Below, in pieces: positions 47,904 to 56,936 of a stretch of DNA of 64,000 nucleotides; the stretch's first letter is position 1; every line of letters starts with the position of its first letter. Location of the stretch: positions 27,674,166 to 27,738,165 of the forward strand of contig OZ022508.1 of NCBI GenBank assembly GCA_963989385.1. The letters run 5' to 3'. The stretch comes from Ctena decussata. Lineage: Eukaryota; Mollusca; Bivalvia; Lucinida; Lucinidae. The notes beneath the pieces are model-generated. The model did not search any database. It had not been told where the DNA came from and saw only the letters and a list, made by a program, of their open reading frames with translations. The translations under genes and the position numbers were made by a program.

Positions 47904-48808
47904 TTACAGGTTAGGGAGAAACCTCGATCTAAGTATATACTTCCATCGAAGTATATATTTCGAAAGAGTAATGACTGCAATTACAGAAATGTCAGGGAAT
48001 GGGAAGATACATGGTTACATAAAAATGTGGTTCTAAAAAACGCAAGGGTCCATCGAATTACCCCAAACCACCCCAAACCGCCTAAAAACCACCCCAAAAC
48101 CACTTTTCTTAATATTGTTTCAGGTTAAAATAGGTTGCAAACCTTGTGTTTATGCTTTTTTAATGATTTCAAATTATTTAATAAAAATAAATATGAGCTA
48201 TTTGTGCAGAAAAGGGGAATTGCATATTGTGCACTGATAATAATATAGTGGTATAAGTATGCCGCCTGTACGTACATATATGTAAATATGTCGCATATGT
48301 ATGTTTGTATGTCCATTATATGTTTGTCAGCACATGTATGTGTAAGTGTATGCATGTTATATACCATTCATATATTCACATACATACATAAATATAGCTT
48401 CATATTGGTAACAGCAATTTTTCCCTGTAGCTGCAAATATAACTCAATTTTCCTAATTTATAAATATTTTAAGCATTACCAAATATTTCTAAAGTAGTGT
48501 AAGTTGCTGCAAAATACCAAATTTGGTTTAAAGTGATTTGTTTTTGGTGGTTTGGGGTGCTTTTATTGGGCGGTTTGGGGTGTTTTGGGGTAATTCGATG
48601 GACCGAAAACGCAATGGCAGAAAATTCAAATTGCTTTGCACTCCAACATAATTTTCATCAATATTGAAAACACAATACTTGAAATTTTGCAATTTCTGAA
48701 TGGATACAAGTGAAGAATCTCTCAATCTTAATGCAATTTTTATACCTCGATAGAGGTATATACTTCGATGGAAGTTTATACTTAGATCAAGGTTTCTCCC
48801 TAACCTGT
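47904..48808. mobile_element. ~905-bp foldback element with paired G4 motifs
   Basis: The ends ACAGGTTAGGGAGAAACCT and CTTGGTTTCTCCC-type mirror (48788-48808, ...CCCTAACCTGT) are inverted. The arms include CTTCCATCGAAGTATATA and its mirror, and CCATCGAATTACCCC... (48051-48103) mirrored by ...GGGGTAATTCGATGG (48546-48601). The CCCCAAACC-rich left arm and GGGGT-rich right arm each hold four or more G-tracts on one strand. The loop is an AT-rich CATATATG microsatellite-like tract. Confidence 0.8.
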
Positions 48809-48863
48809 TTTAATCATTTTATGAGATTCGGTCCTGTAAATTCTCAGTCTTTCGTGAACTCTT

Positions 48864-49460
48864 TCATGGGCCGATTTTGTAACGGGCAGAGATACTAACC
48901 TTGTAAGGATGCTTGGGCTTTGCCACCTTCAGTGAGGGAGACTGTAGCCTTGTTCCTTTCTGGTAAAAAATCATTCGTCCTGAAGACTGGAGCTCCACAC
49001 AGGTTTCATCAACAAAAATTACATTTCGAAAAGTCTCTTGTCTGCTCAGAGCTGAGAGGCACCAGTCTACTCTAATTTTTCTGTTCTTAGCACTGACCAT
49101 CTGGCCATACCGTCTCTGTGTTTTCGTCCAGTTTAGTTTGTGACGCATTAGTTTAACTTGGCTCAAAGAAATATTCAATTGAAACACCTTGGCAAAACGT
49201 CTTTGCAATTCTCTGGCTGTTTGACCACAGTTTTCGCTGAGCCACACTTGCAGAAAGTCATAATGTATCTTCTGAACTTTACTTTCTTTCTTTTTCCGGG
49301 GCTTTGGCGTTGTATCTCTTGTCAAAAACTTCCGTATGGCGTGGCGACTGAAACGTACGTTATGTCTTGATGCCAACAATCTTGAAATCTGCACAGTTGA
49401 AAGTCCTTGTCTACTATACTGCAGCACAAGATTCCTAACGTTCTTACTCATCTGAGCCAT
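48864..49460 (-). CDS. Tc1/mariner-type transposase, N-terminal part (possible first exon)
   Basis: The 198-codon frame starts at an ATG in good context (AAAAATGGCT). It contains two helix-turn-helix regions (about residues 5-50 and 78-115), a basic linker (TPKPRKKK, 51-58), then the start of a DDE catalytic domain with FVDET (D151) as the first catalytic Asp. The later Asp and Glu/Asp are absent: the frame runs out shortly after KPKHPYK (181-187), the point at which the family continues into the rest of the catalytic core. At exactly that point the minus strand has a strong splice donor (AAG then GTTAGT, 48902-48894), so 188-198 may be intron read-through. YY1- and NRF1-like sites lie ~120-150 bp upstream. 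Alternatives: a truncated transposon copy cut by the foldback element at 47904-48808, or a domesticated intron-containing gene. I cannot see the next exon with confidence. Confidence 0.75.
   Translation of the reverse strand: MAQMSKNVRNLVLQYSRQGLSTVQISRLLASRHNVRFSRHAIRKFLTRDTTPKPRKKKESKVQKIHYDFLQVWLSENCGQTARELQRRFAKVFQLNISLSQVKLMRHKLNWTKTQRRYGQMVSAKNRKIRVDWCLSALSRQETFRNVIFVDETCVELQSSGRMIFYQKGTRLQSPSLKVAKPKHPYKVSISARYKIGP
48894..48902 (-). promoter_or_regulatory. Candidate splice donor
   Basis: On the minus strand AAG is followed by GTTAGTAT, close to the consensus MAG/GTRAGT. It falls where the transposase homology stops. Confidence 0.45.
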
Positions 49461-49574
49461 TTTTACGCAGTCTCAACAAATACAAATTGAATTCATACAC
49501 AATAATACACAACTAATAAAAAGAAACACAACAAACTGAGAACAGTACAAGCGAGTTACTTCCATACAAAACTT

Positions 49575-49610
49575 CTTCAAATATGGCGGTGGTACTTCGC
49601 ACATGCGTAA
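49575..49610 (-). promoter_or_regulatory. Candidate TATA-less promoter of the transposase-like gene
   Basis: Minus strand reads CCGCCATATTTG (49589-49578), a YY1-like element, preceded by CGCATGTGCG (49607-49598), an NRF1-like site, within a locally GC-rich segment containing GCGCGCG. It is placed ~120-150 bp upstream of the ATG at 49460. Confidence 0.4.
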
Positions 49611-49619
49611 ACGCGCGCC

Positions 49620-50690
49620 TGCGTTTATGGGCAAAACCGAGTACCTTAGTGAATAGAACCGTTATTCGCCCGTCCTTCATAGGGGTGGGGGGAGCACAAA
49701 CGTTTACTATCAGTTTTAATAGAACAATCCAGATAACTGTAAGAGACATCAGAGGTATTTAAATCTGACATGCATGGCCAGATCTTGTTAGACGGGACAT
49801 CGGTTCAGCTCATTACTGATTATCAGGAGTTAGGAATCAGAGCAAATTGGACGTAAGACAACTCGTCCCGGGCCGGGAAAAACTCGGACAGAGGCAACGC
49901 AAGACTAGACATGATTTATTTTGAGGTGGCAAGACGTACAATATGTAAAGCTCTTAAGAGCTTTTATCCGACTATCACCTCAGTTTTAAAACTGACCCAA
50001 GACAACTCACCCCAGGAAAAAGTTTTCATTAACACAACTCGCCAAAGGGTTTAAAACTGGTCCAAGACAACTCGCACAGCTTTGCAGAGATTAGAAGAAG
50101 TGCATCGTTTAACTAATACAGATAACTGAAGAATGAAATTATCTCCTTCTGCGGAACCTTTGATCATGTTTTTATTCGTCAGAACTTATTTTTTTTTATT
50201 TTATTCTTCTGTCTTTAATATTGAATATCAGTTAATATACATGAATGTCAATAAAATATTCGCATTTGTACATATTCTACGAATAATACGCTAATTAATT
50301 ATCATTTTAAAATGGGGATAAAGAAGTAAGCCAAATTTGCGTGTCACACGAGAGGTGGGGCTTTCATCTGCAACCGGATTATTTTTTGGACGAAATAAAA
50401 AGAAGCGAAACGGAATGAACCGCAATTAACCGGAATGGCGTTCCAAATGGAATGGCGTGGAATGGAACGGAATGGTAATGCCTCGGTAATGACGCGGGAA
50501 TGATGGCTGAACGGGACCGCCGTGAGCGCTGAATGGCAGTATGGGAAGCTTTAATGTTGCCTGTACTGTATACACAATATGAATTGGTACTTACATGAAC
50601 ATTTTGTCCTTAAATCGAAAAATGTGGATCATCCTTTATTATGACTTGAACACTATATGAAAATTGGTAGAGGAAAATCGGAAGGGGATT
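49620..50690. other. Intergenic stretch without recognisable genes
   Basis: It contains a GGAATGG-rich stretch (50420-50480: CGGAATGAACC, GGAATGGCG) of simple-repeat character and AT-rich DNA. No supported ORF is present. Confidence 0.5.
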
Positions 50691-50797
50691 GTCGTATTGA
50701 CGTCGGAATGACATTGTACTGACCTGACGTCGATGCGACGTAATTATGTCGCATCGACGTCAATACGACGTCATTAGGACGTCATGTGCCAGCTGGG
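50691..50797. mobile_element. GACGT-rich palindromic MITE, copy 4
   Basis: GTCGTATTGACGTCGGAATG...CAATACGACGTCATTAGGACG...CATGTGCCAGCTGGG. The right terminus is intact. The left terminus lacks the CCCAGC end. Confidence 0.8.
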
Positions 50798-50869
50798 TTA
50801 AGCAAGTCTTTGACATGTTTGTCTGTTCCACAGTATCATTTCGAGAGTGTTTGTTCAATCCGAGGTGGT

Positions 50870-51096
50870 GGTGGTCGGCCGATGGTGTTGGTTATAACTT
50901 CCAGCGCCGGAGTGTCCATCTTAATTCGATAAAAGTAGGACAAGGGCCTCATCTACTTGCAGTAGGTGCGGGCGGGGGTTGTTTGGATGCTTTTTCTTTC
51001 GTCTACCATTTCTCTTTCTATCTCCCTCACTCTGGGGGACGGCCCGATAAAGACTGAAATACTGTCTTAAAGAGCCGTTAGACCAAAAACAACAAA
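50870..51096 (+). repeat. Dispersed repeat (TTGCAGTAGGTGCGGG family), copy 3
   Basis: Longest plus-strand copy: TATAACTTCCAGCGCCGGAG, ACTTGCAGTAGGTGCGGG, a T/C-rich tract, then GACGGCCCGATAAAGACTG and AGCCGTTAGACC. It has no coding function. Confidence 0.75.
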
Positions 51097-51194
51097 CCAA
51101 CTAAATCCGAGGCTGAGTCAAACCACTGAGGCGTCAACTTTAATAAATATAAATGTATATGAAATTGTGATAAAGCAATTAGTTAGTTCACCCC

Positions 51195-51350
51195 AGAGGA
51201 GCGGCTGTAGTGTAGTGGATAACATTCCGGACTACCAATCCAGGGGTCGCAAGATCGATGCCCTGCTTCTCCGGTCTTTCGGATGAGACTTTAAACCGAG
51301 GTGCCGTCTCCATATGACCTCGTTGTCGGTGGGACGTTAACCCGAGTTCA
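51195..51350 (+). mobile_element. tRNA-derived SINE
   Basis: Head GCGGCTGTAGTGTAGTGGAT (A-box) and GCAAGATCGATGCCC (B-box), then CTTCTCCGGTCTTTCGGATG and ...GGTGCCGTCTCC...GGGACGTTAACCC. The body resembles a widespread invertebrate SINE core ending near GTTCACTCACTCAC. Confidence 0.75.
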
Positions 51351-51796
51351 CTCACTCACTAGTACACCCAAGTATCTAATCTTTTCTTCGACATTTCTGG
51401 CAGATCAGGAACACGGAACAGATATGAGTCATATAGATATGCCAGATACATGTATGACCAATAAAAGAACATCACCAGAGTAATAGCTTTTTAATTATTG
51501 AACGGATTGAAATTTAATTTTCCATTTCAGTATGGGTTTCATGCAACATTGGTGTTAAACCATAGGGGATTGAATCAAATTGATTGTGGTGCAAGAATGC
51601 AGATTGTATATGCATGTTGACATGGGGAGAATCTTAGTTGCAACGTTGGGGTAACTTTATATTCTTCTGTTGAAAAATATGATTCTCACGATCGAATTAT
51701 TGTAATTACCGACAGTGTGTGTAGCAGAATGCGTCTTTTAAACGATCCTAAACGATTAAAGGGCATTCATCCGCTGGCTTCAAAATGCACCAAAAC
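51351..51796. other. Intergenic stretch without recognisable genes
   Basis: No supported gene or repeat family is visible. Confidence 0.5.
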
Positions 51797-52084
51797 TTAG
51801 GGTGCTGCCACACCTTACCGGATAGCGTACATGTAAACGGACGTTAAACGGATAGAAAAATTGTGACGAAAGTTATCCGGTGATGAATATCATCTCCGTT
51901 GTTGCCGAGGCCTTGCGGGAGCGTATAAAACGCACAGACCGCATGATTACCGGACATGTACAGGACGATCAACGGTCAGTACACGGTGATCACCGTACGA
52001 GTAACGGACAAATACCGGCTAAAACGAACGTGCAACGCATGTGAAACCGACAAAACGTTCTTCAAACGTTTGATAATGATTGAT

Positions 52085-52270
52085 TGATTTATTGTTTAAC
52101 GCCCACGATAAACGGCTATGGTCATGTCGGGTCGGTCAGTTAACCTAAGCACACTATTCCTGGGCTATGTAGTCTGGCCCATATTACTACTTTTGTATGT
52201 ATTCTCTGCTCTTAAAGGGACTTTTTTTAGATTTTAATTGTACCTCACTGCAGCTGGTGTTGTGCCGTGT
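52085..52270 (-). mobile_element. SINE tail/body piece
   Basis: TTATTGTTTAACGCCCACGA and GCTATGG match the reverse complement of the tail of the SINE at 858-1134. CTATGTAGTCTGGCCCATAT... is repeated at 54005. TTTGATAA occurs before it (52073-52080) and again after the SINE head (54255-54262), which could be the insertion duplication. Confidence 0.55.
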
Positions 52271-52388
52271 GGCGGCCGTAAAACGTCTCCCCGTACATCA
52301 TCCATAGTGCAGATTATATTTCATTTACATCCTTTGAGATCAGAGGATAGATTCTGAGAAATCTAAAATTTGATATCGATTTAGATTA

Positions 52389-53870
52389 TTATTCTAAACT
52401 AGAAATGTTTTTCAGAGAAAAACTGATGTCCCCCCACCAGCCCATTTCCCATCCCCTCTAATGAATAAAAAGCCTGTACAAGTAAACTATCTAGGCAAGT
52501 TTGGAGAAAATCCATCCACTGGTTCTAAAGATATCCTAAATATATGACTATGTCCTTGAAAAATGGGTCAAGGTCACCAAATACTAAACATGTTTTAAAC
52601 CTGTCACAAGGATATATTCATGCAAGTCTGATGAATATCTGTCAATTGGATCAAGATTTAACTATTTTTTTAAGAGAAAAAATAAGAATTTTTATGTTAG
52701 CTTTTGACCTTGAAAATGGGGTCAAGGTAATCAAAACACAGTAAACTCTTGAGATTGTCCCAAAGATATATCTATGACAGTAAAGTGGAAATAAAGCCAA
52801 AGGCTAATGAGATATCAATGTCAGTGATATTTTCACATATCTAAGTCCCCCTGTGACCTTGAAAATGAGGACAAGGTCACCAAAGTCTGATCAGTTCTTA
52901 AGCTAGTCCCAGTGATGTATCCATGCAAGTTTGGTGAAATTCCATCCATTGGTTCATGAGATGTAATGGGTACAAGAAACAGCCATCTAAGTCCTTCTGT
53001 GACCTTGAAAATAAAGTCAAGGTCACCAAAATCTAATCAGCTCTTAAACTTGTCCCAGTGATGTATCCAAGCAAGTTTGGTGAAATTCCATCCATTGGTA
53101 CTTGAGATATTGTAGCATTAGGAAATTGTCATCTTGGGTCTCCAGTGACCTTGAAAATGAGGTCAAGGTAACCAAAATCTATCCAGCTTTTAAACTTGCC
53201 CCAATAATGTATCCATGCAAGTTTGGTGAAATTCCATTTGTTGGTTCATGAGATATAATGGGTACAAGAAATTGTCACCTAAGTCCTCCAGTGACCTTGA
53301 AAATAAGGGCAAGGTCACCAAAATCTATTCAGCTCTTAAACTTGTCCCAACGATGTATCCATGCAAGTTTGGTGAAATTCCATCCATTGGTTCAGGAGAT
53401 ATAGTGGGTACAAGAAATTGTCATCTAAGTCCTTTTGTGACCTTGAAAATGAGGTCAAGGTCACCAAAACCTAATCAGCTCTTAAACTTGTCCAAATGAT
53501 ATATCCATGCAAGTTTAATAACATTCCATCCATTGGTTCATGAGATATAGTGGGTACAAGAAATATTCATCTAAGTATCCATTGGTTCATGAGATATAGT
53601 GGGTACAAGAAATAGTCATCTAAGTCCTCCAGTGACCTTGAAAATGAGGTCAAGGTCACCAAAATCTAATCAGCTCTTAAACTTGTCCCAATGATATATT
53701 CATGCAAGTTTGGTGAAATTCCATCTATTGGCGCAAGTGATCTCGTGCATACAAGAATCTGTCACGCCGACGCCGACGCCGACGCACCGGGATCCGCACT
53801 GAAAACAATATGTCCCCCCCCTCACCTTTGGTGGGGGGGGGGGGGGACATAATCATCGTCTTTTATATTA
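52389..53870 (+). mobile_element. Array-bearing element with 146-bp units
   Basis: GTGACCTTGAAAAT starts recur at 52853, 52999, 53145, 53291 and 53437, an exact 146-bp period, then at 53632 after an extra 49-bp internal duplication. Each unit holds TGACCTTGAAAAT...GGTCAAGGTCACC. Outer sequence runs from TGATGTCCCCCC near 52430 to GGGGGGACATAAT near 53832-53850, giving inverted ends. A (GCCGAC)n-rich stretch lies at 53764-53785. Same general class as 19931 and 40150. Confidence 0.75.
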
Positions 53871-53997
53871 TTTGGATGCTTTTGAAATTAATCAGTCTTT
53901 GAATCGACTGCCCAATCAAAATTAAGAAATTACAGAATGCTTTTTTTCTGGTTTCGTCACCACATATTGTCAGGGTCACTGACGAGGCTTTATTAGC

Positions 53998-54250
53998 CGA
54001 AACTACGTAGTCTGGCCCATATTCCTACTTTTGTATGTATTCTCTGTTCTTGAAGGAACTTTTTTAGATCTTAATTAGACCTCCTAAGCGGATAACCAGT
54101 ACTAAGTGCACATACTTTCACCAGTAACTGACAGTTTCCCTTCTTGAATCAGCGGACGGAGAAACGAAAGTATGTGGCCAGACCGGGTATCGAACCCAGG
54201 ACCTCTGACATGCGTCAGGTGCCCTACCGATTGTGCTACGCGGCTCGGCC
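53998..54250 (-). mobile_element. tRNA-derived SINE, minus strand
   Basis: On the minus strand TGGCCGAGCCGCGTAGCAC with GGTCCTGGGTTCGATACCC (B-box) form a tRNA-like head at 54250-54175. These are followed by GAAACTGTCAGTTACTGGTG and TATGTGCACTTAGTACTGG, as in the SINE at 858-1134. Confidence 0.8.
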
Positions 54251-54540
54251 AAACTTTTGATAAACGTTTCTGTTCAGGTCAGGTGACTGACATGCGATAA
54301 GTGTACAGTACACACCCGGTTGACCCGTTGCCTTTCCGTTACCAATCCGTTCGTAAATTAGGACTGACGCGTAAAAGACAAGTACTGGACCAGAAACGCA
54401 CGAGTTCCAAACAAAACGCATATCAGGGCATAGCTACCGAATACCCAGCGAACGCCTTTGTCCACTGGGGTCTGTTCCATGTTTTGAGCATTCACAAAAC
54501 TTTCCGCCAGATTCAACGGACCTCGCTTTACAAAGAGCGC

Positions 54541-54546
54541 AATGTG
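54541..54546. repeat. 6-bp target-site duplication, left
   Basis: AATGTG immediately before the element start AGTAGTAAAGGG. It is repeated exactly after the right end. Confidence 0.93.
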
Positions 54547-54557
54547 AGTAGTAAAGG

Positions 54558-54639
54558 GTGTCACTCTGGCCTCATCGTCCGGAGACTAAGTCCACAGCCT
54601 GGGGGAGTCTCCGGCCGGGATGAGGCCAGAGATGACACC
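54558..54639. repeat. Terminal hairpin inside the left repeat
   Basis: TCTGGCCTCATC (54565-54576) pairs with GATGAGGCCAGA (54619-54630), and CCGGAGACT (54579-54587) pairs with AGTCTCCGG (54606-54614). Outer GGTGTCA pairs with TGACACC. The mirrored hairpin lies at 60404-60485. It may serve in terminus recognition or replication. Confidence 0.85.
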
Positions 54640-55110
54640 ACTTTAGTAAGCTTGAAAAGGCTAGTTTGAAATAACTTAATCTTTTTCAGGGTAAAAGTCT
54701 ATGCTAAATGGCATAGGAGATGGTTTAAGAGGCTATACAGAAGTATGCGTCTGCTATGAGTCTGTTGGCCCTGTATCTCAAGACCTCACTATACCAGAGG
54801 CATAACTCTATAGCGTTAGTTGATGGTATGAGTTGCTGTGGCATACTCTTGTTCATTCTGTTCAATTTCTGAGGCTTTACAGTAATATGCGTCTGCTATC
54901 AGTCTCTTGGCCCTGTATCTCAGGGGCTCACTATACCAGAGGCATAACTCTATAGCGTCAGTACTTGTTCTTGGGGATTATAAAATCTTGTATCTCAAGA
55001 TTTTAATGTTCTGGACTGAAATTATTTCTTACTAGCCTTCTAAAGCCTGACTACTACATTTGATGACGAGAAGATCTCTGCTGCCAGTGTGCTTGAACTT
55101 GTGGGTATCT

Positions 55111-55318
55111 AGTGGAAGGTCCACATATCCACATTGAAATTGTGGAGCTGATGTGGATGTCAAGTGGAAGGTCCACATATCCACATTGAAATTGTGGAGC
55201 TGATGTGGATGTCAAGTGGAAGGTCCACATATCCACATTGAAATTGTGGAGCTGATGTGGATGTCAAGTGGAAGGTCCACATATCCACATTGAAATTGTG
55301 GAGCTGATGTGGATGATG
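55111..55318. repeat. Four 52-bp tandem units in the left repeat
   Basis: Units start AGTGGAAGGTCCACATATCC at 55111, 55163, 55215 and 55267, with essentially no divergence. Each contains GGTCCACATATCCACATTG and TGTGGAGCTGATGTGGATG. The mirror set is at 59725-59932. Unit-to-unit identity indicates recent homogenisation. The apparent 60-77-residue ORFs across them are artefacts. Confidence 0.95.
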
Positions 55319-55587
55319 TGGACTTGGTGTGTATGCAATGTGGAGGTTATGTGGATGATGTGGATCCACAATGTGGAGTTTCCACATGTCCACATCTACA
55401 CATTAGACAAATCGGCTTACCCTGTCCCATTTCTGACAGACTGACACAATGCATCTCAAAACCTCACTGTTACAATGCCAACTGCCCAAGGGTTCACTTG
55501 TTCCTCATACATCCTAATTCTGAGTTATATCTGATTCCTACCTTCTATTCTGTACATGCATATTGTGGTTTATTATTTTGAAACAAA

Positions 55588-55985
55588 AGTTGGTAGGTGT
55601 TGACTTGTTCTTTCCAATAAAAGAAAAAAATTGAAAATCCATTGAGGCAATTTGGAGTTATTACAGGTTTCTTACCCTCCATATTCCGTGCATGCGCAGT
55701 TTGACAATTTATTTTAATTTCATTTGGTAGGTGGTGACTTGTTCTTTCCAATAAAAAAAGAATTATGAAAATCCGTCAAGGCAATCTGGAGTTATTACAG
55801 TTTTCTTACCCTCCATATTCCGCGCATGCGCAGTGTGACAATTTATTTTAAAAGTATTTGGTAGGTTTTGACTTGTTCTTTCCAATAAAAAAAGAATTAT
55901 GAAAATCCATCAAGGCAATCTGGAGTTATTACAGTTTTCTTACCCTCCAAATTCCGCGCATGCGCAGTGCACATGCCTGGCAAAA
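55588..55985. repeat. Three 134-bp tandem units with NRF1-like palindromes
   Basis: Units begin TTGGTAGGT at 55590, 55724 and 55858. Each carries GACTTGTTCTTTCCAATAA and ends in ACCCTCCATATTCCGYGCAT. The second and third carry GCGCATGCGCA (55822-55832, 55956-55966), and the first TGCATGCGCA (55689-55698). (C/T)GCGCATGCGC is the known NRF1 site. These lie just inside the left repeat and could act as an upstream control or replication region. Confidence 0.85.
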
Positions 55986-56394
55986 CATGCTTCTTTTATT
56001 TTAGAGCTAGTAGTTAACACAAAATATACTCATAACTGAAGTGATACATACATACAGGTATTCACTTTTCATTTGTATCATTTTTCTGAAAGCTATTACT
56101 TGTTTTGTCTATTTATAGAAAAAAAAGAAAGTCAATCCAGATTTACCTCCCTTGTAATAACACTATAATATGAAAAATTGAATAACTTTGTTATTTTTTG
56201 GCCGATTTTGATAAAATAAACACCAAAATGTAGATTTTATTATTCTCTACTTATTTTTTATATTTTAAAATGTGTTACTATAAATAGTAACATGACCTTT
56301 ATTGAAATAAGATATATGATATGCAAATGTCCAATCTTGTCTCAAGTAAACTGGTTTATGTTTAGGTATATATATTGGGAACTAACATATTAAT
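55986..56394. other. AT-rich non-coding spacer within the element
   Basis: No ORF or repeat is seen between the 134-bp units and the GC-rich block. Confidence 0.6.
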
Positions 56395-56398
56395 ATTG

Positions 56399-56697
56399 CT
56401 GGTTTGCCGGTCACCACTGGACTGGAACTGGTGTGCACAACGGTTATACCGCCTGGGCCCGCAGATGCGAAGTCCATCGATTACATGTGAAACAGTAGAA
56501 GCCTTATGGCTTAAGGGGTCGGAACATCCATGGTTCCGTAAAAGGTACCTCCGCTGGCAGGTCTCTGGTCCATAGCGACATTCAGGACTTGTGATCATGT
56601 AGATATGGCTTCAAATCGCCAGGGCTTCCCAGGCATAGGGTAACCGACCGGGGAAGAACAAGGTGCTGAACAGCACACTCTTCTTGCTAAATTTTTA
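56399..56697 (+). ncRNA. GC-rich, hairpin-rich block; candidate pol III RNA
   Basis: This ~300-bp block is distinctly GC-richer than its AT-rich surroundings and has no convincing ORF. Short perfect hairpins include AAGCC/GGCTT (56499-56512), GGAAC/GTTCC (56521-56537) and GTGCTG/CAGCAC (56663-56676). An A-box-like TGGCTTAAGGGG (56507-56518), a B-box-like GGCTTCAAATC (56607-56617) and a T5 run (56692-56696) are spaced as in a ~190-nt pol III transcript. This recalls virus-associated small RNAs by position and form only. Alternatively it is a captured SINE-like fragment or a structured 5' region of the first gene. Confidence 0.33.
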
Positions 56698-56810
56698 AGT
56701 GCATATTTTTATCTTTACTGGCATGCAAGAAATAAAGATTGCATTTTTGTGGCACTATAATCTTGATGAAAATTGTGTGAAATAATATATGAAACTCAAA
56801 ATGCTATCCG

Positions 56811-56820
56811 GTATATAAGT
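56811..56820 (+). promoter_or_regulatory. TATA box for the 280-aa gene
   Basis: GTATATAAGT lies 119 bp upstream of the ATG at 56937. A start ~30 bp downstream would give a ~95-nt leader. Confidence 0.65.
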
Positions 56821-56936
56821 GTGATATTCAGATATGAATTCATTCTAGTTTTGAACAGAGAGAAGTAAGAAGCAAGAGAAAAAAAAACAACAAAGCAGTT
56901 TAAGATATTTGATGAGTTATAATTCATCTCCTGATC

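Larger units (their letters stand above)
54547..55476 (+). repeat. Left 930-bp terminal inverted repeat
   Basis: It matches the reverse complement of 59567-60496 at every stretch I compared, and both end at the same base (CACTGTTACAAT). Contents in order: a terminal foldback (54558-54639), an ~88-bp repeat present twice (CCAGAGGCATAACTCTATAG at ~54794 and ~54936), four 52-bp tandem units (55111-55318) and a GTGGATGATGTGGA-rich segment. Confidence 0.95.

Noticed and set aside
55054..55393. ORFs of 60 and 77 codons (mirrored at 59650-59989)
   Set aside because: They translate the 52-bp tandem units inside the inverted repeats. The periodic peptide is an artefact of the repeat.
56362..56598. 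ORFs of 78 (minus) and 66 (plus) codons in the GC-rich block
   Set aside because: They overlap each other on opposite strands over a hairpin-rich sequence. A structured RNA or non-coding region fits better.
56499..56620. HDV-like ribozyme (CCTCCGCTGGC resembles part of one)
   Set aside because: I could not draw the required nested double pseudoknot with a 7-bp P1 and a catalytic C in place.
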